DNA from: Puccinellia tenuiflora | Taxonomy: Eukaryota > Streptophyta > Magnoliopsida > Poales > Poaceae | Assembly: GCA_012064385.1 (NCBI GenBank) | Contig: QRDG01000529.1 | Location: 2,514,854-2,578,853 of the forward strand | Direction of reading: 5' to 3' | Length of the DNA: 64,000 bases | Part shown: positions 1 to 8,912 of the stretch, piece after piece | How positions within the stretch are numbered: position 1 is the stretch's first letter | Layout: the number at the start of each line of letters is the position of its first letter | Notes under the pieces: model-generated | Told to the model about the DNA's origin: nothing | The model's database searches: none | Seen by the model: the letters and a program-made list of their open reading frames with translations, nothing else | Made by a program: the position numbers and the translations under genes

Positions 1-84
1 TCCCAAGTACGGATTACACAAATAGAGAGTCCAAGTACTAGCAAACACTACAAGTAGTTCTCGATCCGGATTTGCTTGACCTAG

Positions 85-324
85 CTAAACAACAATGAGA
101 TAGAAGACTAGGGAGGCGGTGGCGGCAAGCATCATCACAACGAAGGGGGTCCTCCAAGTCTCCCTCCTCTGTCGCGCTCGAAAGTTGGCATACTGAGCTT
201 CAGCCTCCTCCAAAGTGGCATACCCCTTGTAGTTGTTGCCGCTGAAACGGTGGACCTGCCTCCAGCAACTCTCCCAGTCGTGGTAGACTCCGGGAACCCT
301 GCCGTGGAACACTACATACGCCAT
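85..324 (-). CDS. Small protein: RNase H1 N-terminal (caulimovirus viroplasmin-like) domain plus C-terminal membrane segment
   Basis: The exon encodes about 79 residues. It starts at ATG 324, directly after a TGCAG splice-acceptor-like site, so there may be an upstream exon. Residues about 2-45 (MAYVVFHGRVPGVYHDW, then FSGNNYKGYATLEEAEA) match the RNase H1 N-terminal fold (PF01693), which binds RNA/DNA hybrids or dsRNA in RNase H1 and also occurs in caulimovirus P6. A basic stretch (RARQRRETWR) follows, then a hydrophobic tail (PFVVMMLAATASLVFYLIVV) ending at the stop, which looks like a tail anchor. No RNase H catalytic domain is present. It lies downstream of the second CACTA gene on the same strand and could be its last cistron or a separate transcript. 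Domain call good; function inferred. Confidence 0.7.
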   Translation of the reverse strand: MAYVVFHGRVPGVYHDWESCWRQVHRFSGNNYKGYATLEEAEAQYANFRARQRRETWRTPFVVMMLAATASLVFYLIVV

Positions 325-468
325 CTGCACTCACAAACAAGAAAGAAATGTAAGTTGTTAGCACATTCATAGATAGAAAACATATAGTTATGCAAACAAT
401 TAAAAAGCATCAAATGGCTATACTTAAGTAATTTTATGACTAACATTTGCAGGAGACAAGTTTTTGAC

Positions 469-3330
469 TCAAGTTTCCCTCGGCGGGAAGGGACGGACGC
501 CGTCCAGCGTGTTGAATGTCCTCTCGTCACAGCTCACATGTAAGCGGTTTTCGATCTCTATTTTACTTGGTATGACTTTGTGGTTGAACAAGCCACCACT
601 CTTGAGGGCATCCCTAAAGATTATTGTGCTAATCAACCGTTGGATGGCACGGAACTCGGCTCTCACTTCTGCATCGGTGGTGTCCCTAAGCTTGTTGACC
701 TTATTCTGAAGACTGGATGGCAACAAGAGATCTTGCTGATCCTTTACAACTGCCCTCATCTGTAGGATGGCAAACCAGGCTTCCATCCCATTGTCAGATG
801 ACGATTGCTTGAGGCAGGGGAAATTGGTCACGTGGTTGGACACATAGCAGCCTTTAACTTTCTTCTCTTGCCTGAGTTTGCTGCTGCCAACCTCGGCTAT
901 GAAGCCGCTGAGGGCTTTATCAAGAGTAGACTTGACCTCGGTGTAGTCTTTCCGCTCGTCACGCCCGGAGTCGAGATAGATGGCATTGGAATGATACGGG
1001 TGAAAGATGATGAGGGTGCAGTACATGAGTCTGCGCAAAAGAGTTGGAAATAAACCATCATCCTCAGCTATTAAGGAAATTCACGAAAGAATGTAATAAC
1101 GGGTACTTTAGACACCGAATACTTACTCGGGGAAGTATGGTATGACAAAGCATTGCTTATCCTTATTTGCCACCAAGAAATCCTTGACATACGTCGCGAG
1201 AAACGCCTGTTCGTTTGCGGTGGTACCTGGAGTCATGTAGAAGGGGTCCATGATAGCGACGCCCGGGGTTTTCTCCACGATGAGATCGTGCGCCATGCTG
1301 AGCGTTACCAGGCGGACCAAGTTCCGGTCAAGCCGTTGCATGTGAAAGAGCCGAAAGATGTCTTCATACCGAATGAATATCAAGTCCGCGGGGTATGTGG
1401 TGACAAAGCCAAAGTTAGTGGGCACCCTGACCGTGATCACCGGGTACGACGGATTTGTTCCTCCAAGAAGACGCAGCTCCTGGATTAGAACTGCATCATG
1501 CAGGCTCCTCATATCCGGCGGCAGCTGACTGACATTGTTTGCCGGCAGCATTGGCTGGCCTAGGTGATGCAACTTCCTCCACGGGGTCGACACCTTGTCA
1601 AGAACCACTTTCTTGTTTGCGGCGGCATCATTCACTGACTTCTTGCGCTTCCTGTTCTTCTTCTTACGGCACGCGGGAGTGCCGGCTTGTTTCGATGCCT
1701 CCACGGTCACACAAAGGAGTGTCCTCGGGGTAAGCCCAACTTGCGGCGGAGCTGTGAAGGCGGTAGTGTCCTCCTGCTCGGGAGTTTCTTGAGAGGGGAA
1801 CAGCTTCTTCTTGAGGGTATCACGGGCGGGTGCCGTGGAGGGACCAAAGTCGTCCGCCAATTCATCGATGAACGTATCGATGGGAGCCCGATCGATGTCC
1901 AACGCCTTGTCGTTCTGCTGTGTCTCGGGCTCGAGAGGATCATCTGCAGGTGGAGTGACTATGGCTTGGCTAGACGGCCCCGGCGCAGCCTCAGGATTGA
2001 CGCTCCCATGACTTGCCTCTGACCTTGAGACGGCGTTGTTCAACCGAATTAAGGCTTTTGGCCATAGAAGCATCTTGTTCTTGAGTTGCCCGACCTTCAG
2101 CATTTCAACTTGTTCTGGGGGTTGAGTAAGAGGATGCATGTCTTCGCATCCCGGTAATGCCCGATCCACGCGAACCCGGAGCATGTTCTCGTCCATTGGC
2201 ACGGTGTGGAAAGTCTTGGTTTGTGGGAAGATGACGGCTCCCTTCGCAACATCCTTCAACTGGTTGTCCACGTTCAGGAGCAGCAAGGTGCAAGGATTCT
2301 CGGGTTCCTGTTAAAACATGTGTAGGTAAGAGAGGAGCGACGACAAGGAGTAATTAACTTGCAAAGGCTTTGAGAGGCTCAATTAACTACCTTGAGGTTG
2401 TCGAGCACGGATCGCGCTGTCGGACCGAGGCAGGGCGTGCAAGTGACTGAGGGGCTGCTGGTGGCCCCCATGGCCGGCGAATGCTCTCTAGCACCTGCAT
2501 TGCCGGTGGGTGGAGTCACCAATATGGGTGCGCCTTGAGCCCGTGTAGTAGGAGGCTTGTTGTTCGAGTTGCTGCCGCCCAGGCTGATCACCGGGATCGG
2601 TCCCTCTTGGTTGTTTCGGAAAAAATCTTGTAGCGACGACACCATAGTAGGAAATAATTCATTGAACCTGTTGGCCAATGCGTCATCGACCCTGCTCTGT
2701 ACCTTGTTTTCCACCTCGGCGTCGAGCTTGCTTTCCACCGCGGATGCCACGCGTTGGTCCATGCTTGCTTCCAAGTCGGCCAACCTTTTCCGAAGAGCCT
2801 CATTCTCCTGGTCTAGATGCGCCTGCCGCGACGCCTTAGTTCTGGGCATGTCCAACCCATGGTCGACAAGCGAGTGAGCTCCTCCGGAGTTGGCGACGCA
2901 GATGTTCCTTTTTCTTGGTTCGGAGTTTCTTCTCGTTGACACTGACGACGTCCCGAAGGATTGCTCCCAGTTGGAGGCCGTACCCCCTCGCCAGATCCGG
3001 GGGGTGGGTAGGAAGACCGGTCTGCGGGTTCACCGCAAAGAATGTTTCCTTTGTGGCACCGACCTTGTTTGGGCGCCGCTGCTTCCGTTGCTTCTTGGGC
3101 TCCGCATCGCCGGCAGCACCACTGTCGGTGGTCTCGGCATCGCCGACCCTCTCATCACCGACATCATCGGTGGCCTCATCATCTCCCATGTCATCATCGG
3201 TGGTCTCGTCGCTGTCGCTGCCTCCTGAAATCTCCTCCAGCTGCTGCTCCGAGGCCATGAGCCGATAGTGCTCATCCAAGTCTCGCTGAGAAGAGATGAC
3301 TGTATCCAAGTCTCGCTGAGAATTCGACAT
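469..3330 (-). CDS. CACTA second gene (TNPA/ORF2-like), multi-exon, with degenerate Ulp1-like C-terminal domain
   Basis: Proposed exons are 3330-2391 (donor CTCAAG|GTAGTT), 2307-1127 (acceptor TTTTAACAG, donor GTAAGT) and 1030-469 (acceptor TTTTGCGCAG). The N-terminus (ATG 3330) is acidic and repeats SQRDLD; RGYGLQLGAILRDVVSVN matches the plant Ptta/En/Spm transposase region. A coiled coil follows (RQAHLDQENEALRKRLADLE). Exon 2 starts with ENPCTLLLLNV and an AKG motif typical of CACTA ORF2 proteins. The last exon (FHPYHSNAIYLDSG, then CLKQSSSDNGMEAWF) has the outline of a C48/Ulp1 cysteine protease with the Asp kept (LDS), but I see no catalytic His, and Met stands where Cys is expected. The coiled-coil part is in a different frame from the N-terminus (change near 2850-2940), so exon 1 may hide a deletion or an intron. 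Confidence 0.65.
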
Positions 3331-3378
3331 GGCTACCTGTACCTAGCACTTCACAAGCTAGAAGAAAATACTTTAGAT

Positions 3379-3493
3379 TCACGGCGAAAATTCGGCATGA
3401 CCTTTGTTAAAAATGGTCATGCCGGAGTGCCAGAAAATCGCCGGAACGGAAGTTAATCAACATTCCGGCGATACATTGGCACTCAATGTACCT
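3379..3493 (-). repeat. 115-bp shared 5' module, copy 1 (upstream of second CACTA gene)
   Basis: This is nearly identical to 7877-7991. It contains a perfect 10-bp hairpin (CGGCATGACC ... GGTCATGCCG) and further CCGG-containing inverted bits. On the minus strand it starts right after an AG|GTACATT donor-like site, so it probably begins an intron in the 5' UTR of the second gene. Confidence 0.8.
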
Positions 3494-4529
3494 GTAGAGA
3501 CATATATCACAGCAGCCACCATAATAATGAACTCAATATTTGTAACAGCAGCCCACTGCTATATTCTGCTATTCATAATAGCCATTTGCTATTCACAGCA
3601 GCCCACTGCTATTCATTATAGTTGTCAGCTGTAAGAGAGATGAAAAATAATGTATTGTAGCAATATAACTTAATTGATCTAGAATCATGTACACAAGTAA
3701 TGCAACTTAAATATTGTTTATGTTATATGCAACCAACTTAAATCATGTCCTGAACTAATAATACAGTTAAGCGTGTCTCTGTAGATGTGAATTACACCTC
3801 AATTCCTAAACTAATAATAAGGTTAAGCGTGTCTCATCACATCTCAAGATCTGGAAACAAGCAAACCATTACCAACATGAAATAAGAAATCATACTACAG
3901 TATTTAAATACACATGCTACTCAAATTCTGCACTTATATTTTCTATTTCAAAATTCTCTGCTAAAATATACAACAAAATTCAGTGCTAACATGTACAGCA
4001 ATTTTCTGAAATTTCAGTGATAACATGTACAGGAAATAGAGCATCTTCTTCAATCCGTAAAACTGAGATGTTTCACCAAATTAGCTTCATACAAATCAAC
4101 TGCAAGGTGCCTAGATCCTACTCAACACCAAACACAACTCAGTATATAGCTTTGAGGCATGAAAGATGAATTTTGCTGCACATGTTAGAATGCTCGTCAT
4201 ATCTGGTACTGAAGCTAATAAAGTGTACTGAAATTTCAGAATTTTGCTGCACATGTTAGAAGATGCCCTGTTTCCTGTAAGCTAATTAAGTGTACCGAAG
4301 TACTTGTTTTTGGTACTGCACATTTCATTCCTATCTGGTTTCTGCAAAATAAATACTATGCTAGCATGCTCTGGTCATAGAGTTACTGTCTCTTTGCTTT
4401 CACTACTGAAACTAGGGTTCGTGAGCAAAGCATGGCAGGAAAAGGAGAAAAAAAACTAGGTCCACCAAGCTAGGTTATTATTTTTTCTATGCACCAAATG
4501 TAAGAAAACAAATGAAGACTGGTTACCAA
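3494..4529. other. CACTA non-coding interior upstream of second gene
   Basis: AT-rich, no credible ORF. It contains small direct repeats, for example CAGCAGCCCACTGCTAT at about 3546 and about 3597, and the tandem pair at 4169-4305. Probably 5' UTR or intron of the second gene. Confidence 0.5.
4169..4305. repeat. Tandem duplication, about 71-bp unit, two copies
   Basis: AATTTTGCTGCACATGTTAG occurs at 4169 and 4240. Each copy is followed by a similar stretch ending AGCTAATxAAGTGTAC. Diverged two-copy tandem repeat. Confidence 0.65.
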
Positions 4530-4764
4530 CTATCGTCGCAGGTCGCAGCGACCATGGGGGATGAAAGAAGAAGATGGTGGAAATTGATTGGATTGCGAGT
4601 GGCGGTGCGTACCTGCAGCGGGTCCTCGAGGGGGCGAGGGCGAGGTTGACGGCGTGTGCGAGGTGGGCGTCTGCGAGGCGGCTCCGTCCACGAGCTCCTC
4701 CACGCGGTCGACGGCGTCTGCCAGGTGGAGGCTGTTAGCTAGGGTTACACGGCGTCGGTGGGAG

Positions 4765-4860
4765 CGAGGGCCAGGGGGGAGAGAGGGAGGGAGGGGAGAG
4801 AGAGTGGGAGGGAGGGGAGAGAGAGAGAGAGGGAGGGAGGGGAGAGTGAGGGAGGGGCTC
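4765..4860. repeat. GGGA/GAGA low-complexity tract
   Basis: Purine-rich plus strand made of GGGAGGGAG and GAGAGAGA runs. ORFs on both strands here are low-complexity (Ser/Pro/Leu or Gly/Glu/Arg) and are not counted as genes. The tract lies upstream of the second CACTA gene. Confidence 0.7.
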
Positions 4861-4975
4861 ACCGGGGCGGACAGCGACGGCGACGGGGAGTCGGCGATGG
4901 CGGGGAGCTGCTGGACGGCGGGGGCAAAGTCGATTTGGAGGACGGCGTTGATTTGGGGCAAAGTCCACTAGGGCG

Positions 4976-5105
4976 GGTCCCACCCGTAAGTGGATCATAA
5001 TTTACCCCCGGCGGTTTGTAACAGAACCGACGGCGCTAAGTTATGTTCCACTTACGGGTGGGACCACGTGTTCTTATCGCCGGCGATTCTGTTACAAACC
5101 GCCGG
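4976..5105. repeat. Internal subterminal-like motif cluster with interleaved inverted repeats
   Basis: Two inverted-repeat pairs are interleaved. GGTCCCACCCGTAAGTGGA (4976-4994) pairs with 5047-5065, and GGCGGTTTGTAACAGAA (5010-5026) pairs with 5088-5104. The ACCCCCGGCGG motifs resemble the terminal array at 8392-8806, although this is an internal position between the two genes. Confidence 0.6.
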
Positions 5106-5209
5106 GGATAAATTGACCTTTTTTTTGCTGCTGTGTTTGTTTTTCTGGTTTATATATCTGCTTTTTTTATTTTATTCGTGAGAGACCTGCACACATGCAT
5201 CTCGCTTAG

Positions 5210-7822
5210 TCATGGCGGGCAAACCAAGCGGACGTGGGTCATCCTCTTGCCAGTATCGTGGCCTACTCCATCGAACCTGCCAGCGTGCTTGCTGGCGGGC
5301 AAACCAAGCGGACGTGGGTCATCCTCGTTTAGATGATTCTTGCAGAAAGAGATGCACTCCTCGGTGAGAAAGCCTTGGACGATGCTTCCGGCCGGATGTG
5401 CCCTGTTACGAACGTATCCTTTGATGAACCCGTTCATTCTTTCTAACGCCATCATGTTGTGAAGGAATGCCGGCCCGAGATCCTCGATATCGTCTACTAT
5501 ATGCACCAGCAGATGGACCATGATGTCAAAGAATGCGGGCGGGAAGTACATCTCCATCTCGCATAAGATGGTGACGATCTCTTCCTGCAGCCTCCCAAGT
5601 TTCTTGACGGTTATCGACTTCCGAGTGATGACGTCAAAGAAGCTATAGAGGCCAGTCAACGTTGCACGAACGTGCGGTTCCATTATCCCGCGTATTGCAA
5701 CCGGAAGTATCTGCATCATCATGACGTGACAGTCATGAGACTTCATCCCGCTGAATATTTTTTTTGTCGGGTCCAGCCATCTGCGAATCAGCCCTGCGTA
5801 GCCTACAGGATATTTGACTCCTAGGAGGCAGTTGATGAATTGTTCGAGCTCGTCAGGAGTTAGAGTGAAGCAGGAGGGGCGAGGAGTTTCGCTATGCTTA
5901 GCCGCCCTTTTGCGCTTGCGATTATCCGTCTCCTCCTCATCCGGATCCAAGTGAAGCTCTTTTCTGATATTCAGGGCCATTAGGTCGCTTCTTGATTTCG
6001 ACCCGTCTTTGGTGTTGAGCATGTTGAGCATAGTGCCAAGCAAGCTCTCGCAGATGTTCTTCGTGATATGTATGACATCAAGGCAATGAGGCGTACCGAG
6101 GATCTTCCAGTACGGCAAGTCCCAAAACACGGACCTCCTTTTCCATACCCCCAAGAGCGGCCCAGGATCCTTTTTCTTCTTCTTATCTCCTTTCTTCCGC
6201 TTTTGCTTCTTTATCTTACCCGATGGAGGGCAGTCTTTCCAGTTTTTCAACAGAGTATCGATCTCTTCGCCGCTACGCTTACGTGGAGCTGTTTCGGGCT
6301 CATCCTTCCCATTGAACAGATCTCCACGCTGCCTCCACGGGTCATTCTCGGGTAGCCACATTCGATGCCTCATGTAGACGGTTTTCGAAGACCCATCCTT
6401 ACTCAGCTGTACAAAGGGCGTCTTTTCCATGCACCTCACACATGCCTTGTGTCCGTGGCACACCTGGCACGCGATATATCCGTATCCGAGATAGTCCTGC
6501 ACTGTCGTGAGCAGTGCAGCTTTCATACGGAAAGTTTCTTGCCCATAGGCGTCCCAAGTTTCTATCCCTTCCTCCCACAAACCATCTAGCTCCTCCTTCA
6601 ATAGCCCGAGATACAGGTTGATATCGCTCCCTGGTTGCGTCGGCCCTTGGATTAGGATACTCATGTGTATGTACTTCTTCTTCAGGCATAGCCATGGGGG
6701 GAGGTTGTACATCCATACAAACACGGGCCAAGTGTTGTGCTTGCTGCTCTGGTTGCCAAACGGATTGAGCCCGTCGGTGCTCGCACCCAGCCTGATGTTC
6801 CTTGCTTCTTTTCCAAATTCTTCGTAATACTCACCGTCTAATGCCTTCCACTGGCTTGCATTCGAAGGGTGTGTCAGCACTGGGTTTTCAACCCGATCCA
6901 GATCCTTCTTCACCGCCTCCTTCCTTTCCGCGTGCCAGCGCATGAGCTTAGCTTCCTTGGGGTCCGCGAAGTACCGCTGGAGACGGGGCCTAAGCGGGAA
7001 GTACCACACAACTTTTCGAGGAGCTTTTCTCGTCCCTCTCTTGTATCGAGATTCGCCGCACACTGGGCATGTATCGAGGTTGGCATGCTCATTTCGATAA
7101 ATTACATAGTCACCGATGCAGGCGTGGTATTTCTTGTGCGGTAAATCGAGAGGGCACACGATTTTCTTTGCCTCATTTAGGCTACCGGCACACGTGTTAC
7201 CTTCAGGAAAGTGCGTCTTCATCCATCCGAAGAGGTCGTCCACGCTTGTATCCGACCATTCGTGTTTTGCCTTCATCTCCAGAATATCGAGAGCTGCTCT
7301 CAGATGGCTCTCCTCCGTCCCGCTAGCTGGGCCATACAACGGAGTTCTCGAGTCTACCTCCAGTTGATCCATCTTAGACTTTCGTCTATCGGCCGATGTG
7401 TTGCTAAGAAGAAGCTCTTGAACATGAGGGTCATGCACGGCCGCGGTTAGCGGGGTATTCCTACTCAGGTCCTCATCGTCCGCATGTTCTTCCTGGCCTT
7501 CTTCACCATCGTCCGCATCCCCTCCCACCTCATCTTCATTGTCGTATGTGGCATTTGCTTCCTCGTCGTGGTCATCATCACCTTCATAATCACCTTCATC
7601 ATCATCACCTTCATCGTCGCTACTCATCCATTGAGTATGGCCCTCCATGAAACCAAACCTAAGCAGGTGCTCATTCACAGTGCCTGAAATGGGGTCGAAC
7701 AATGACACTAGCTTGCATCTTCTACAAGGACACTTTATATGCATGCGCTTAGTTCGATACATGTCGGCCGTCGCGCGTTCCACGTATCTATCAACGACGC
7801 TTTCCTTCATCTCGATGACCAT
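5210..7822 (-). CDS. TNP2-like CACTA transposase, C-terminally shortened
   Basis: About 870 residues. The true start is probably ATG 7822, because GTGCAG just upstream looks like a splice acceptor. Order of parts: a transposase-associated domain near residues 8-75 with CPCRRC; a long Asp/Glu-rich linker (about 75-125); the tnp2 domain (about 230-640) with CPVCGESRY, DGLNPFG, CHGHKACVRC and LDVIHITKNICE; a Lys-rich loop; and a DUF4218-like region (about 740-835: PPAFFDIMVHLLVHIVDDIE, AFLHNMMALERMNGFIKGY). The family usually continues with DUF4216. Here the frame ends soon after RPLGLPASKHAGRFDG, within a 33-bp direct repeat. Such transposases bind subterminal repeats and cut the CACTA ends in the nucleus. 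Otherwise open throughout, so the catalytic region may still be translatable. Confidence 0.88.
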   Translation of the reverse strand: MVIEMKESVVDRYVERATADMYRTKRMHIKCPCRRCKLVSLFDPISGTVNEHLLRFGFMEGHTQWMSSDDEGDDDEGDYEGDDDHDEEANATYDNEDEVGGDADDGEEGQEEHADDEDLSRNTPLTAAVHDPHVQELLLSNTSADRRKSKMDQLEVDSRTPLYGPASGTEESHLRAALDILEMKAKHEWSDTSVDDLFGWMKTHFPEGNTCAGSLNEAKKIVCPLDLPHKKYHACIGDYVIYRNEHANLDTCPVCGESRYKRGTRKAPRKVVWYFPLRPRLQRYFADPKEAKLMRWHAERKEAVKKDLDRVENPVLTHPSNASQWKALDGEYYEEFGKEARNIRLGASTDGLNPFGNQSSKHNTWPVFVWMYNLPPWLCLKKKYIHMSILIQGPTQPGSDINLYLGLLKEELDGLWEEGIETWDAYGQETFRMKAALLTTVQDYLGYGYIACQVCHGHKACVRCMEKTPFVQLSKDGSSKTVYMRHRMWLPENDPWRQRGDLFNGKDEPETAPRKRSGEEIDTLLKNWKDCPPSGKIKKQKRKKGDKKKKKDPGPLLGVWKRRSVFWDLPYWKILGTPHCLDVIHITKNICESLLGTMLNMLNTKDGSKSRSDLMALNIRKELHLDPDEEETDNRKRKRAAKHSETPRPSCFTLTPDELEQFINCLLGVKYPVGYAGLIRRWLDPTKKIFSGMKSHDCHVMMMQILPVAIRGIMEPHVRATLTGLYSFFDVITRKSITVKKLGRLQEEIVTILCEMEMYFPPAFFDIMVHLLVHIVDDIEDLGPAFLHNMMALERMNGFIKGYVRNRAHPAGSIVQGFLTEECISFCKNHLNEDDPRPLGLPASKHAGRFDGVGHDTGKRMTHVRLVCPP
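5214..5326. repeat. 33-bp direct repeat pair at the transposase 3' end
   Basis: 5214-5246 and 5294-5326 are identical (start GGCGGGCAAACC, end GTCATCCTC). The inner copy encodes DDPRPLGLPA. The outer copy is read in another frame and supplies the final residues RMTHVRLVCPP and the stop, so the transposase end appears to have been rewritten by this duplication. Confidence 0.75.
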
Positions 7823-7876
7823 CGTAGCCTGCACGAAACAAGAGAATCGATTAGAGACCCATCATCGTCTCGGTTT

Positions 7877-7991
7877 TCACGGAAAAATTCGGCATGACCT
7901 TTGCTAAAAATGGTCATGCCGGAGTGCCAGAAAATCGCCGGAACGGAAGTTAATCAACATTCCGGCAAAACATTGGCAACTCAATGTACCT
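7877..7991 (-). repeat. 115-bp shared 5' module, copy 2 (upstream of transposase gene)
   Basis: Second copy of the module at 3379-3493 with only a few substitutions and one-base indels. On the minus strand it follows AG|GTACATT and the presumed intron ends at GTGCAG just before the transposase ATG. Both CACTA genes therefore have the same sequence at the same relative place. Confidence 0.8.
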
Positions 7992-8391
7992 TAACATCAA
8001 AACAAATGCACAACGGTCCACATATGCATGGAAACCGTTTTTCGCCACAAGTGACCGCGACTTTGCATGCACATTCTTTCCACTCATTAGTTACCTGTCG
8101 CGAGGTCCACGCTAGAGCACCGGAGAAGCCACACGTCGACAGAAGAGAGTGAGCTAGATCTAGATCTACAAATAGAGAGAAAGGGATTGGAAATGGGTGG
8201 GGAGATGTAGATTTAGATCTAGATGCTAGCTATATAGTGCATTTGGAACTTAATTAAGTGCTTAAATAAGCCAAAATAGGTGGGAAGTAGTGGGGAAATG
8301 AGCTCTGGTCGAGCTCCATGGATAGTGAGTGAGAGAGTGAGTTGGTAGGTGGGGAGAAGTGGCTGGTCGAGCTTAATAATAGATGCCAGGA

Positions 8392-8806
8392 TTACTGCCG
8401 GCGGTTCCAACCCAAACCGCCGGGGGTAAGTCCATTTACCGCCGGCGGTTCACATACAACCGCCGGGGGTAAGTCCATTTATCGCCGGCAGTTTTGGCCT
8501 AACCGCCGGGGTAAATCTGAGCCGGGCAGGGCCAGCACTGGGCACACTTAGCGCCGGCGGTTACATATACTTCCCGCCAGCGGTACGAGGGTTACCCCCG
8601 GCGGTTTTCTTAGAAACCGCCGGCGGTAATTTGAGGCCCAGCCCAGGGTCCGCGGCCCAAGTTACCGCCGGCGGCCCAATTTCCCTCCCGCCGGCGCTAT
8701 GTAGCTTATCCCTGGCGGTTTTGGCCCAAACCGCCGGGGGTAAATTTAGGCCGGCCGATCACAACTTACCACCGGCAAAAAAAATTACAAACAGCCGGCG
8801 GTAACG
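8392..8806. repeat. CACTA subterminal repeat array (GCCGGCGG dyads)
   Basis: More than a dozen copies of ACCGCCGG(C/G)GGT-like motifs in both orientations, many joined by TAAGTCCATTTA or TTGGCCCAAAC spacers. This is the arrangement expected of the TNPA-type binding array next to a CACTA terminus. CpG-rich. Confidence 0.85.
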
Positions 8807-8820
8807 TGTGCTGCTATAAA

Positions 8821-8836
8821 CAATTCCCTAGTAGTG
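8821..8836 (-). repeat. CACTA terminal inverted repeat
   Basis: Minus strand reads CACTACTAGGGAATTG from 8836. It marks the boundary between the CACTA element and the Tat-1 intron sequence. Confidence 0.85.
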
Positions 8837-8912
8837 ATGGCATCAGCAAGACAAAATGTCAGCAGTATAAAGATAAGCCTGTTATAAAAAGTTAAGGTTT
8901 CGACATTCATAC

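Larger units (their letters stand above)
1..8836 (-). mobile_element. CACTA (En/Spm) DNA transposon, 5' part; other end outside the window
   Basis: On the minus strand the element begins at 8836 with CACTACTAGGGAATTG, a CACTA-type terminus. It is followed inward by a dense array of GCCGGCGG-type subterminal repeats (8392-8806), a TNP2-like transposase gene (7822-5210), a second spliced gene of the TNPA/ORF2 kind (3330-469) and a small RNase H1 N-terminal-domain ORF (324-85). The opposite terminus is not seen, so the element continues past base 1. CACTA elements make 3-bp target duplications; the right flank reads ATG at 8837-8839, but the left copy is out of view. The element interrupts an intron of the antisense gene of Tat-1. 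Transposase ORF intact except for a shortened C-terminus; second gene damaged. Confidence 0.88.

Noticed and set aside
4530..4971. 143-codon minus-strand ORF rich in Ser, Pro and Leu
   Set aside because: It covers the GGGA/GAGA low-complexity tract, the plus strand is equally open, and it has no family features.
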